A stretch of DNA of 10,990 nucleotides, taken from positions 1-10,990 of the forward strand of contig JAGXGU010000010.1 in assembly GCA_024636575.1 (NCBI GenBank), in the 5' to 3' direction. The position numbers and the translations under genes were made by a program. Below, piece after piece: positions 1 to 8,600 of the stretch; position 1 is the first letter of the stretch, and the number at the start of each line of letters is the position of its first letter. The notes under the pieces were generated by a model. The model saw nothing but the letters and a program-made list of their open reading frames with translations. It made no database searches and was not told where the DNA came from. Source of the stretch: Altererythrobacter sp. (GTDB lineage Bacteria; Pseudomonadota; Alphaproteobacteria; Sphingomonadales; Sphingomonadaceae).

Positions 1-843
1 AGTATCGATGCCGATGTCGACAATGTTGCTTCGCTGCTGAAAATGTCGACCATGATCCCCTCGCAGCTGGACCTTGGCCCCCTGCTGGCAGAGGCGAAGA
101 AACAGCTGCGCGAAGAAGCGGATTATCGCCGCGAGGGCGAACAGATGCGGCTTTATCGCCAACGGCTAGCGGGCGAACATGGCTTCGTGGTGCCGCAGCT
201 GGATGAAGAATTCACCCGGGGCCGCGTGCTGGCGATGAGTTTCGAGCCCGGCGTGCCGATTGAAAGCCTCGAAACCGAATCGCAGGAATTGCGCAATGAT
301 GTGGCACAGCGGATCATCACGCTGGTTTGCCGCGAGCTATTCGAATTCGGGGTGATGCAGACCGATCCCAATTTCGCCAATTACCGCTATCAGAAAGATA
401 CTGGCCGGATCGTTCTGCTGGATTTCGGCGCGACGCGGGCGGTCGCGCCCGAAGTAGCGAATGCCTATCGCAGATTGCTGTCCGCCGCGATTGACGGTGA
501 TGCCGATGCCGTGATTGCTGCGGCGCTGGGCGCTGGCTTCATCAATCAGGCAACCATCACCCGCCACCGCAAGAGCGTGGATACGATGGTCGAAGTGATC
601 ATGAACGAATTTCGCCGGACCGGACCGTTCGATTTCGGCGACCGGTCTTTCGTCCCGATCATGCGTGATCAAGGCATGAGCATCGCATCGGACCGGTCGA
701 GCTGGCATTTGCCGCCCACCGAAACGCTGTTCATCCAGCGCAAGATCAGCGGCACCGCCCTTCTCTGCGCGCGGTTGAGGGCAAAGGTGGAAGTACGTTC
801 GATCCTGCAGGATTCGATGGGCTTCGACGCAGCGCCAGCCTGA
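1..843 (+). CDS. ABC1/COQ8-family atypical protein kinase-like protein, 3' part only
   Basis: The frame is open from the first base, so the gene starts outside the window; 280 residues are visible. A Met at base 43 is internal and not the start, because the 14 residues before it continue the family pattern (SIDADVDNVASLL aligns with the N-lobe of COQ8/ADCK3). The kinase-like core shows RELFEFGVMQTDPNFAN with the DPN metal/catalytic motif at fragment residues 122-124, and LLDFGATR with DFG at 141-143. The C-terminal LPPTETLFIQRKISGTALLC matches the COQ8 tail. Known members support ubiquinone biosynthesis as atypical ATPases/kinases of the UbiB/COQ8 family. The diagnostic KxGQ segment and the ATP-binding lysine would lie upstream and cannot be checked. 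From memory the match is better to COQ8/ADCK3 than to E. coli UbiB. Its TGA directly abuts the stop codon of the opposing gene. Family is near certain; the precise role is inferred. Confidence 0.93.
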   Translation, partial: SIDADVDNVASLLKMSTMIPSQLDLGPLLAEAKKQLREEADYRREGEQMRLYRQRLAGEHGFVVPQLDEEFTRGRVLAMSFEPGVPIESLETESQELRNDVAQRIITLVCRELFEFGVMQTDPNFANYRYQKDTGRIVLLDFGATRAVAPEVANAYRRLLSAAIDGDADAVIAAALGAGFINQATITRHRKSVDTMVEVIMNEFRRTGPFDFGDRSFVPIMRDQGMSIASDRSSWHLPPTETLFIQRKISGTALLCARLRAKVEVRSILQDSMGFDAAPA

Positions 844-2619
844 CTATTGCGCGGCGGATTCGCTGCCCGCACTTTGTCTGGCGAGCCACCTGTTCACGTG
901 GTCTTCCAGAACGCTCAGCGGCACCGCGCCATTTTCCAGCACTGTGTCATGGAACGCGCGTAAATCGAAATTCGCGCCAAGCGCATCACTTGCCCGCTGG
1001 CGCAATTCGCGAATTTTCAGCTCACCGATCTTGTAGGCAAGCGCCTGCCCTGGCCCGGTGATGTAACGATTGACCTCCGCATCGACATTCGCCGCAGTCA
1101 GGGCGGTATTTTCGAGCATGAAATCCACTGCTCTTTGTTTGCTCCAGCCTTTCGAATGGATGCCCGTGTCGACCACCAGCCGCGTGGCCCGCCACATTTC
1201 ATAACTGAGCCTGCCCATTTCCTTCGCGGGAGTGTCATACAGCCCCATTTCGATCCCGAGCCGTTCGGAATACAGGCCCCACCCTTCGACGAATGCGGTG
1301 AAGAACGTGCCGTTCCGGCGCAGCGGATGGATGTCCAGTTCCTGCTGCAGGGCGATCTGGTGATGATGCCCGGGAACAGCCTCGTGTACACCCAGTGCGG
1401 GCAATTCCCACAGCGGCCGTTGATCCAGTTCAGTGGTGTTGACCCGGTATATCCCCGCCTGGCCGGTCTGCAGGGAGCCGGGTTCGTAATAGGCGGTAGT
1501 GTTCCCGGGCGCGTCCGCCGCAGGAATGGGCAGCACGGTATAAGGTTGGCGCGGCAATTTTCCGAAGAGCCGCGGCATCCACCCGTCGATATGTTTGGCC
1601 AGCGATCCGGCGGCCTGCATCAGTTCTTCCGGCGTTTTCGCGTAATATTGCGGATCGGTTCGCAGATGTTCGATGAATGTTTCGCGGCTATCGAAACCTG
1701 CCCCTGCGGCGACGGTATCCATCTCGGCCCGGATGCGGGCAACTTCGCTCAGGCCCAGATTGTGAATTTGATCCGGGGTCATGTCGGTCGTGGTGTAATT
1801 TGCCACGCGATTGGCATAATAGGCAGCGCCGCCGGGCGTTGCCGATATGCCTGTTTCCGTCCGGCATTTCAGGGCATATTCCGCCGCGTAATAATCGGCG
1901 AATTCCTGCAATGCCGGAAAGACACCTTGCTCCAGCGCGGTTTCTGCCCGCGTTTTCAGCGCCGCCCAATCTTGCTGGGAAATTGTCCCGGGCCGCTTCG
2001 CAAACGGACCCCATGACGGAGAATCCTCCGCCTGCGAGAAAATCTGGCCGCCGAGAGAGGCTTCAAATCCCTCCATCGCAATGCATGGCTGAGTCAATCC
2101 GCGCGCCACCGCCTCCCGCGTGCGGGAGAGCGCGGCGTCGTTATAGGCCGAAAACGCCTCGAGCCGGGACACGTAGGATTGGTAATCCGTCAAAGTGAAG
2201 AAGGGCGATCCGTAACTGAGTGACGCAGGTATGGAAAACCAGCCGTAGCGATTTGTGAAGGTAATGTAGCGCGAATGATCGAACGCCGATTCGGCGATTG
2301 CATCTTCCAGGCCGCGTTTCACGATCGCGTAATCAACCGACAGATCCTGTGGCAACGCTGCAATGTCGATCGCGTTCAGTCGGGCGAGAAAAGCTCGGCT
2401 CTCCGCGATTGAGGCATCGTAGGCGGTGAGCGAATTATCGCCCAGTTTGCCGTCCCCGCGCCGGTCCCCCACGCTGGTCGCCATCATCGGGTTTTGATCC
2501 AGCGTATATTGCCAGATTTCTTCGCGCAATTCGGTGTAATCATCAGCGGGAGCGGCATGGGCTGCCCCGTTCGCAGCAACGGCAAGAACGGCAGTGGCAA
2601 GCATTAATTTGAAGCGCAT
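844..2619 (-). CDS. Secreted DUF885-family protein (putative metallohydrolase)
   Basis: Encodes 591 residues, about the usual DUF885 length. The N-terminus (MRFKLMLATAVLAVAA, then NGAAHA before APADD) is a clear Sec signal peptide with likely cleavage after residue 22. There is no lipobox cysteine, so the protein is expected in the periplasm or outside. Family hallmarks are LGVHEAVPGHHHQ with the HExxPGH motif at residues 412-418, FVEGWGLYSERLG around 444-455, and RYITGPGQALAYKIGELK around 518-535. The HExxxxH-like motif and downstream EGW glutamate suggest a zinc peptidase-like fold, but no substrate is established as far as I know. The reading frame is open upstream to 2889, but that would overlap the divergent phosphatase gene. 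The ATG ending at 2619 gives an intact signal peptide and has a good Shine-Dalgarno, so it is chosen. The stop abuts that of the ABC1 gene with no gap. Confidence 0.93.
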   Translation of the reverse strand: MRFKLMLATAVLAVAANGAAHAAPADDYTELREEIWQYTLDQNPMMATSVGDRRGDGKLGDNSLTAYDASIAESRAFLARLNAIDIAALPQDLSVDYAIVKRGLEDAIAESAFDHSRYITFTNRYGWFSIPASLSYGSPFFTLTDYQSYVSRLEAFSAYNDAALSRTREAVARGLTQPCIAMEGFEASLGGQIFSQAEDSPSWGPFAKRPGTISQQDWAALKTRAETALEQGVFPALQEFADYYAAEYALKCRTETGISATPGGAAYYANRVANYTTTDMTPDQIHNLGLSEVARIRAEMDTVAAGAGFDSRETFIEHLRTDPQYYAKTPEELMQAAGSLAKHIDGWMPRLFGKLPRQPYTVLPIPAADAPGNTTAYYEPGSLQTGQAGIYRVNTTELDQRPLWELPALGVHEAVPGHHHQIALQQELDIHPLRRNGTFFTAFVEGWGLYSERLGIEMGLYDTPAKEMGRLSYEMWRATRLVVDTGIHSKGWSKQRAVDFMLENTALTAANVDAEVNRYITGPGQALAYKIGELKIRELRQRASDALGANFDLRAFHDTVLENGAVPLSVLEDHVNRWLARQSAGSESAAQ

Positions 2620-2696
2620 GAAAAATCCCCTTGATGGGCAACTTATGGTTAGAAAACCGTGCAGTCCAGCTTTGACGTTTGCATCTGCTGGGATAG
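2620..2696. promoter_or_regulatory. Divergent 77-bp spacer between DUF885 and phosphatase genes
   Basis: This spacer must hold the promoters of both divergent genes. On the plus strand a TTGACG hexamer at 2672-2677 resembles a -35 box. A -10 box at normal spacing would overlap the first ATG of the phosphatase gene, so I do not call that promoter. The hexamer lies between CCAGC (2666-2670) and GCTGG (2687-2691), a 5-bp inverted repeat that could form a weak hairpin or be chance. No convincing -10 is seen on either strand. Confidence 0.3.
2626..2632 (-). promoter_or_regulatory. Shine-Dalgarno of the DUF885 gene
   Basis: Read on the minus strand this is AAGGGGA, six bases before the ATG at 2619-2617. 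It is the strongest ribosome-binding site in this part of the window. It decides for the 591-residue form over the longer upstream frame. Confidence 0.7.
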
Positions 2697-3182
2697 ATGG
2701 AAGAAATGAAAACAACTCCATCCGTGCTGTTTGTTTGCCTTGGCAATATCTGCCGCTCCCCCTTGGCGGAGGCTGCATTTCGCAAGGCGGCGGCGGAGGC
2801 TGGGCAAGATGCAATTGCCGATTCCGCCGGGACGGCGGCCTATCATGTCGGTAGTCCGCCAGATCCGCGCAGCATCGCAATTGCCGCACATTATGATGTT
2901 GATATCGCGAATTACGCAGGCCGGCAGATTGCGGCGGCGGATTACACGCTTTTCACCCATATCTTCGCGCTCGACGATGCAAATCTGGCCGATATCCGGC
3001 GGTGCGCTCCGGGCAACGCAACTGCGGAAATTGCCCTCTTGCTGGATGTGGTCGATGGCCGCGAGGGGCAGCCGGTGCTGGATCCCTATTACGGCGATGA
3101 GGAAGATTTCGAAACGACCTGGGCCGATGTCAGCGCGGCTGCCGAAGCGCTGGTGGCACGTCTGCTGACAGGTAGGGACTAA
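2697..3182 (+). CDS. Low-molecular-weight protein-tyrosine phosphatase
   Basis: Encodes 161 residues, near the 150-160 typical of the family. The phosphate-binding loop CLGNICRS is at residues 14-21, with nucleophile C14 and R20 of the CX5R(S/T) signature. SAGTAAYHVGSPPDPRS (43-59) is the conserved block that normally reads SAGT.xWHVG.PPDPR. DPYY at 129-132 supplies the general acid D129. The DPYY motif favours a true LMW-PTP over an ArsC-type arsenate reductase. The product is cytosolic, with no signal peptide or membrane segment. The substrate is unknown: no capsule or exopolysaccharide tyrosine kinase lies next door, so a Wzb-like role cannot be argued. Start is uncertain between ATG 2697 and the in-frame ATG 2706 (three residues shorter); both have only poorly spaced purine-rich sequence ahead. 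The stop overlaps that of the convergent recG. Confidence 0.94.
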   Translation: MEEMKTTPSVLFVCLGNICRSPLAEAAFRKAAAEAGQDAIADSAGTAAYHVGSPPDPRSIAIAAHYDVDIANYAGRQIAAADYTLFTHIFALDDANLADIRRCAPGNATAEIALLLDVVDGREGQPVLDPYYGDEEDFETTWADVSAAAEALVARLLTGRD

Positions 3183-5236
3183 CCCCCGCGCAGCATCAGG
3201 ACGCCCCAGTCCCGTTCGAACAGATACAGCAGCATCCGCGCCGCTTCACCGCGCGACCCGGACAGGCCGCCATCACGTTCCATCAGCAGCCGCGCATCAT
3301 CATGGGCGAGCGGCAGCAGCCGAGTGATCTGCTCCAGCGTCGCGACCCGGAACGGGGTATCGCCCGACTGGCGGGTGCCGAGCAATTCGCCGCCGCCGCG
3401 CAGCCGCAAATCTTCCTCCGCCAATAGGAACCCGTCCTGCGTCTCGCGCATCAGGGCAAGCCGTTCGCGGGCGGTTTCGGACATGGTGGGGCCGCGCAGC
3501 AGCAGGCAGACCGACTTTTCAGAACCGCGCCCCACCCGGCCGCGCAATTGGTGCAGCTGCGCGAGGCCGAACCGCTCCGCCTGTTCGATCACCATCAGGG
3601 TTGATGCCGGAACATCGACCCCGACCTCGATCACCGTGGTGGCAACCAGCAATTTTGCAGCACCGCTGGAAAACCGCTCCATCGCGGCGTCTTTCATCTC
3701 GGGCTTCAGTTGGCCGTGGACCAGCACGACATCCTCGCCGAACCGTTCGTGCAGGGACGCGTAGCGCGCCTCGGCGGCGGCGATGTCGTCAGTCTCGTTA
3801 TCGCGCACCATCGGGCATACCCAATAGGCCTGTTGACCAGAGGCAATATGCCGCCCCACCGCCTCAACCACATCGGGCAGCCGTTCCTGCGCCACCACCC
3901 GCGTATCAATCGCCTGCCTGCCAGGCGGCATTTCATCGAGGCGGCTCACATCCATCTCGCCGTATTGCGCCAGCGTCAGCGTGCGGGGGATTGGCGTGGC
4001 GGTCATCGCCAGCGTATGCGGGGTGCGCCGGCCCTTGCTGGCCAGCATAAGTCGCTGGGCGACCCCGAAGCGGTGCTGTTCGTCGATCACCACCAGGCCC
4101 AGATTGCGGTAATTCACTGTATCCTGGAATATCGCATGGGTGCCGACCACTATCTGGATGCTGCCGTCCATCAGCCCCATCAGGATCGATTCGCGCGCCC
4201 GGCCCTTGTCACGCCCGGTCAGCAGCGCAACCTGCGCACCGGTGGGTGCAGCCATGTTGCGCAGGGTTTCATAGTGCTGCCGCGCCAGGATTTCGGTGGG
4301 CGCCAGCATTGCCGCCTGCGCACCGGCCTCCACCGCGATCAGCATCGCCTCCAGCGCAACCACGGTCTTCCCTGCGCCGACATCGCCCTGAAGCAGGCGC
4401 AGCATCGGCGCTTCCTGCTGCAGGTCGCCTTCGATCTCGGCAATGGAGCGGGTCTGCGCGCCGGTGAGCGGGAACGGCAAATGCAACTTGCCGCGATAAG
4501 ATCCGTCGCCTTTAAGAGGCTGCCCCTTGCGCGCGCGATTGTCCGCCCGCACCAGCATCAGCGCCAGACTGTTGGCGAGTAATTCATCATAAGCGATCCG
4601 GTCACGCGGCGCGGCATCTTCGCTTTTGTGCGCAGCGCGCAAGGCCTCCGCCCAGGGTGGCCAGCCTGCCTTGGCAAGCTGGGCCCGCTCGATCCATTCG
4701 GGCATTTCGGGCAGCCGGCCCAGCGCCTGCTCGACCAATCCCGCGAGTTTGGGCTGGGTCAGCCCTTCGGACAGGCGGTAAACTGGTTCACTCAGCCGCC
4801 CCAGCGTATCGCCGCCATCGGCCACAACATGATCGGGATGAACAATCTGGAGCATATCGCCATAACGGTCGAGCCGCCCGGCAACCCAGCGTTTCTCCCC
4901 CACCGGCAGCAGTTTTTTTGCGGTATAGGAGGCGCGGCCGAAATAGGTCAGCGAACAGACATTGCCTACCTCGTCCTGCGCCAGCACGCGGTACGGCCCG
5001 CGCCCGCTGGAACTGCGATGTTCGATCGGAGTCAGCGCAACGATGATCTGCTCCCCTTCGCTGCCCGCATCCAGATCGGCAATGGCGCGGCGGGTGACGA
5101 AGCGTTCTGGCAGATGGAAAATGATATCGCGCACCCTGGACAGCCCGAGTTTCTCCAGCGGCTTCCTGAGTTTCGGCCCCACGCCCTCCAGCGCCTCGGT
5201 CTCGACAAACAGGGGATTGAGGGCTTCGGGGCGCAT
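3179..5236 (-). CDS. recG: ATP-dependent DNA helicase RecG
   Basis: Encodes 685 residues, a full-length RecG. The protein remodels stalled replication forks and branch-migrates Holliday junctions. An N-terminal wedge/OB region (about 1-250, with the ALEGVGPKLRKPLEKLG helix-hairpin-like start and RVLAQDEVGNVCSLTYFG) precedes the superfamily 2 motor. Walker A is GDVGAGKT at 284-291 (K290), Walker B is DEQH at 385-388, motif III is TATPIPRTL at 412-420, and motif VI is RGRVGRG at 565-571. The TRG-type segment is around 602-625 (GFLLAEEDLRLRGGGELLG). All key residues are intact. The start ATG at 5236-5234 gives the usual N-terminus; a weak AGAAAG precedes it. The gene diverges from sdhE by 52 bp and overlaps the phosphatase gene tail-to-tail by four bases. 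Confidence 0.98.
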   Translation of the reverse strand: MRPEALNPLFVETEALEGVGPKLRKPLEKLGLSRVRDIIFHLPERFVTRRAIADLDAGSEGEQIIVALTPIEHRSSSGRGPYRVLAQDEVGNVCSLTYFGRASYTAKKLLPVGEKRWVAGRLDRYGDMLQIVHPDHVVADGGDTLGRLSEPVYRLSEGLTQPKLAGLVEQALGRLPEMPEWIERAQLAKAGWPPWAEALRAAHKSEDAAPRDRIAYDELLANSLALMLVRADNRARKGQPLKGDGSYRGKLHLPFPLTGAQTRSIAEIEGDLQQEAPMLRLLQGDVGAGKTVVALEAMLIAVEAGAQAAMLAPTEILARQHYETLRNMAAPTGAQVALLTGRDKGRARESILMGLMDGSIQIVVGTHAIFQDTVNYRNLGLVVIDEQHRFGVAQRLMLASKGRRTPHTLAMTATPIPRTLTLAQYGEMDVSRLDEMPPGRQAIDTRVVAQERLPDVVEAVGRHIASGQQAYWVCPMVRDNETDDIAAAEARYASLHERFGEDVVLVHGQLKPEMKDAAMERFSSGAAKLLVATTVIEVGVDVPASTLMVIEQAERFGLAQLHQLRGRVGRGSEKSVCLLLRGPTMSETARERLALMRETQDGFLLAEEDLRLRGGGELLGTRQSGDTPFRVATLEQITRLLPLAHDDARLLMERDGGLSGSRGEAARMLLYLFERDWGVLMLRGG

Positions 5237-5288
5237 GGTCTTTCTATAGCCGCTTGCACGGCAATGGCGAGTGCCCTAACCGGCCTCT
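5237..5288. promoter_or_regulatory. 52-bp divergent spacer of recG and sdhE
   Basis: Both genes need a promoter in or beyond this short gap. On the minus strand TATAGA (bases 5248-5243) could be a -10 box for recG, but no -35 box is seen at proper spacing and the resulting leader would be almost nil. On the plus strand TTGCAC at 5254-5259 is -35-like without a good -10. No Shine-Dalgarno precedes the sdhE ATG. Treat this as an unresolved promoter region. Confidence 0.25.
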
Positions 5289-5567
5289 ATGCCCGACAAA
5301 AGCTCCCTAGAAACCCGTTTTGCTCGTGCCAAATTCCGCGGCTGGCACCGCGGCACGCGCGAAGCGGATTACATGATCGGCGGTTTCTTCGACCGATATC
5401 ACGCAAGTTGGGGCGAAGCGGAGCTCGTATGGTACGAAGCGCTGCTCGATGAAGAAGACGTGGAAATCATGGCATGGGCGCTGAAAACCCAGGAAGTACC
5501 CGGGCACATGGCCGGTCCGCAGATGGACCTGATGATGCGGCTCGATTACGTCGAAATACCCCGCTGA
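5289..5567 (+). CDS. sdhE: SdhE, FAD assembly factor of succinate dehydrogenase (DUF339)
   Basis: Encodes 92 residues, the expected size for SdhE/YgfY/SDHAF2. Known members help attach FAD covalently to the SdhA flavoprotein of complex II in the cytosol. The RGxxE signature is present as RGTRE at residues 21-25, within FRGWHRGTREADYMIGGFF. The conserved C-terminal half with W-(Y/E)-x-LLDEEDVEIMAWAL is also seen. The ATG at 5289 places the motif at the usual distance from the N-terminus, though no ribosome-binding site is evident. The gene lies between two DNA-repair helicase genes, diverging from recG and 39 bp ahead of mfd, with which it is probably co-transcribed. I recall this recG/sdhE/mfd order from other alphaproteobacteria, so it is probably inherited and not a local rearrangement. 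Confidence 0.95.
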   Translation: MPDKSSLETRFARAKFRGWHRGTREADYMIGGFFDRYHASWGEAELVWYEALLDEEDVEIMAWALKTQEVPGHMAGPQMDLMMRLDYVEIPR

Positions 5568-5586
5568 CGGGACCTCCCGCCGTTTT
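5568..5586 (+). terminator. Weak terminator- or attenuator-like hairpin between sdhE and mfd
   Basis: Directly after the sdhE stop, CGGG (5568-5571) and CCCG (5576-5579) form a 4-bp GC stem with an ACCT loop. CCG and four T residues (5583-5586) follow. The stem is short and the T-run is displaced and brief, so this may be chance in GC-rich DNA. If active it would partly uncouple mfd from sdhE. Confidence 0.2.
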
Positions 5587-5606
5587 CACCACCGATTGAG
5601 CCTGTA

Positions 5607-8600
5607 ATGCCAGACCTTTCCCGCATTCTTGATGCGAATATATCGCTGACCCTGTCCTCCGTCGCGCGCGGAGCGCAGCCGCTGGTGCTGGCCGATCTGG
5701 CGCGCGCGTCGAAGGGGCGCGCGGTGTTCATCGCGGCGGACGATGCTGCGATGCGCAGCGTATCGGACACTGCGCATTTCTTCGCGCCTGAATTGGAAGT
5801 CATCGAATTTCCGGCTTGGGACTGCCTGCCGTATGACCGCGCGAGCCCCGCCCTGTCGGTAAGTGCAAAACGGCTCTCGGCACTCCACAGTTTGCAAACC
5901 GGCAAGCGCGGATCGCAATTGCTGGTCACCACGGTCAACGCGGTGCTGCAACGTGTGCTGACACCGTTCCGTATTCGCGAATCGGTCCGGCTGTTCAAGC
6001 CAGGGACGGAAATCGGGCATGCCAGCCTGACGCATTTGCTGATGCGGCAGGGCTATTCGCGCACCGATACCGTCATCGACGCAGGCGAATTTGCCGTGCG
6101 CGGGTCGATTTTCGACATCTTCCCGTCCGGCCTGGAACAGGGGCTGCGGCTCGATTTCTTCGGGGACGAGCTGGAAAGCCTGCGCCTGTTCGATCCCGGC
6201 ACGCAGATGAGCACCGGCATCCTGAAGGAACATCTGCTGTTGCCCGCCAGCGAAGCCTTGCTGGATGAAGATACCATCAAGCGGTTCCGCGGCCGGTATC
6301 GCGAGATGTTCGGCGCGGCGGCCACCGGCGATCCGCTGTATCAGGCAGTCAGCGAAGGGCGGCGGCAGGCCGGGATGGAACATTGGCTGCCCCTGTTCGA
6401 GGACAAGCTGGCGACGCTGTTCGATCATTTGTCCAAGGACGACCAGATCATTATCGACAGCGGCGCGATCTCTGCCGGGGAAGAACGGCTGTCGGACATT
6501 ACCGAATATCACCAATCGCGCCAGGATGCGGCGGGCCAGAAAGCTGGCAGTTACCGCCCGATCGCAGAGGATGCACTGTATCTGACCGGCCCTGAATATC
6601 AGGGCTTCCTGAAAGAATGGCCGGTCCACAGGACCAGTATCTTTGCCGAACCAGCGAACGATGCTGTGGTTGACTTCGGGTTCACTTCCGCCCGCGATTT
6701 CACGCCCGAACGCGCGCGTGGGGACAATATCTACAGCGCCGCCGCGCAGCATTTGCAATCCCTTGCCAAGAACGGCAAGCGTCCGCTGCTCGCGGCCTAT
6801 TCGACCGGCAGCCGCGCCCGCATTGCCTCGATCCTGTCGGAAGCAGGGACCGAAACCGCACTGGCAGATAGCTGGCAGGAAGCCCTGGGCCTGTCTGCCA
6901 AAGGCAAGCCGGTGGCACTGGTCCTGCCACTGGAAAGCGGCTTTGCAAACGACCAGCTGGAACTGCTGACCGAACAGGATATCCTGGGCGACCGGCTGGT
7001 CCGCCGCAAGAAGAAGCGCAAGGATGCCGACGCCTTCCTGGCCGAATTGTCCGCACTCAGCACCGGCGATCTGGTGGTCCACAGCGATCACGGCATCGGG
7101 CGCTATCTCGGGCTGGAACCGATCGCGGCGGGCAAGAGCCTGCATGACTGTGTGATGCTGGAATACGCCGGGGGTGACAAGCTCTACATCCCGGTCGAGA
7201 ACCTCGAGGTGCTGTCCCGCTACGGCTCGTCCGAAGAATTTGTCCAGCTCGACCGCCTGGGGGGCGAGGCATGGCAACGCCGCAGCTCGCGGATGAAGGA
7301 ACGCATTCGCGAAATCGCAGGCGAATTGATGAAAACCGCCGCCGCCCGCGCCCTGCGCAAGGCCCCAATTCTCAGCGCGGACGGCACCAGTTTCAACCAG
7401 TTCGTCGACCGTTTCCCGTGGGAAGAAACCGACGATCAGGACCGCGCGATTGCCGATGTGCTGGCCGATCTGGAAAGCGGCCGCCCGATGGACCGGCTGG
7501 TTTGCGGCGATGTGGGCTTCGGCAAAACCGAAGTTGCCCTGCGTGCGGCATTCGTCGCGGCCATGAATGGCCAACAAGTTGCGGTGGTCGCGCCAACTAC
7601 CCTGCTCGCCCGGCAGCATTACACCAATTTCGCCGAACGTTTCGCCGGCTTCCCGCTGAAAATCGGCCGCCTCTCGCGCCTCGTCCCGGCCAAGGAAATG
7701 ACCGACACCCGCAAGGGGCTGGACGACGGCACGATGGATGTGGTGATCGGCACCCATGCGATCCTCTCCAAATCGACGCAGTTCAAGGACCTCGGCCTGG
7801 TGATCGTGGACGAGGAACAGCGCTTCGGCGTGACCCACAAGGAAAAGCTGAAACAGCTGCGCGCCGATGTCCATGTGCTGACGCTAACGGCCACGCCGAT
7901 CCCGCGCACGCTGCAGATGGCGATGGCCGGCCTGCGCGAACTGTCCACTATCCAGACCCCGCCGGTCGACCGGCTGGCCGTGCGCACCTATGTGATGGAA
8001 TGGGACGATATGGTGATGCGCGAGGCCTTGCTGCGCGAACACCACCGCGGCGGGCAGAGTTTTATCGTGGTCCCTCGCATTGCCGACATGGCCAGCGTGG
8101 AAGAATGGCTGCATGAACATGTGCCCGAGATCAAGGCGATCAGCGCGCACGGCCAGATGTCCCCGACCGAAGTCGAAACGCGGATGGGCGCGTTTTACGA
8201 CCGGAAATACGAGGTGCTGCTGTCGACCACGATCGTCGAGAGCGGGCTCGACATTCCCACCGCCAACACCATCATCATCCACCGTGCCGACCGTTTCGGG
8301 CTGGCCCAATTGTACCAGTTGCGCGGCCGCGTGGGCCGGTCGAAACTGCGCGCCTATGCCTATCTCACGCATCCGCGCGACCAGCAATTGTCCGAAGTTG
8401 CGGAGAAACGCCTGAAGGTGCTGGGCGATCTCGACAGCCTCGGCGCCGGATTCCAGCTCGCCAGCCACGATCTCGACATTCGCGGTGCAGGCAATTTGCT
8501 GGGCGACGAACAATCGGGCCATATCCGGGAAGTAGGCTTCGAATTATACCAGTCGATGCTGGAAGATGCGATTCTGGCGGTAAAGGCCGGGGACACCGGG

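Noticed and set aside
1135..2016. A 293-codon plus-strand open frame opposite the DUF885 gene
   Set aside because: It is in the mirror frame of the real gene, which has a signal peptide and family motifs; no recognisable protein features or ribosome-binding site support it.
2620..2889. A 90-residue N-terminal extension of the DUF885 protein
   Set aside because: It would bury the signal peptide, run through the divergent spacer and overlap the phosphatase gene; the good Shine-Dalgarno is at the downstream ATG.
2697..3182. Arsenate reductase (ArsC) identity for the small phosphatase
   Set aside because: The DPYY general-acid motif and the PPDPRS block are those of LMW-PTP, and no ars genes are nearby.
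3710..5452. Open frames of 290 and 274 codons opposite recG (3710-4582 and 4628-5452)
   Set aside because: Both are codon-aligned mirror frames of recG, the second running on through the start of sdhE; these are codon-usage artefacts.
5586..7874. A 762-codon open frame on the minus strand opposite mfd
   Set aside because: It is the exactly codon-aligned mirror frame of mfd, where stops arise only from sense codons TTA, CTA and TCA. mfd simply lacks these rare codons until the CTA at 7884-7886, just beyond the apparent start. The translation is low-complexity and matches no family I know.
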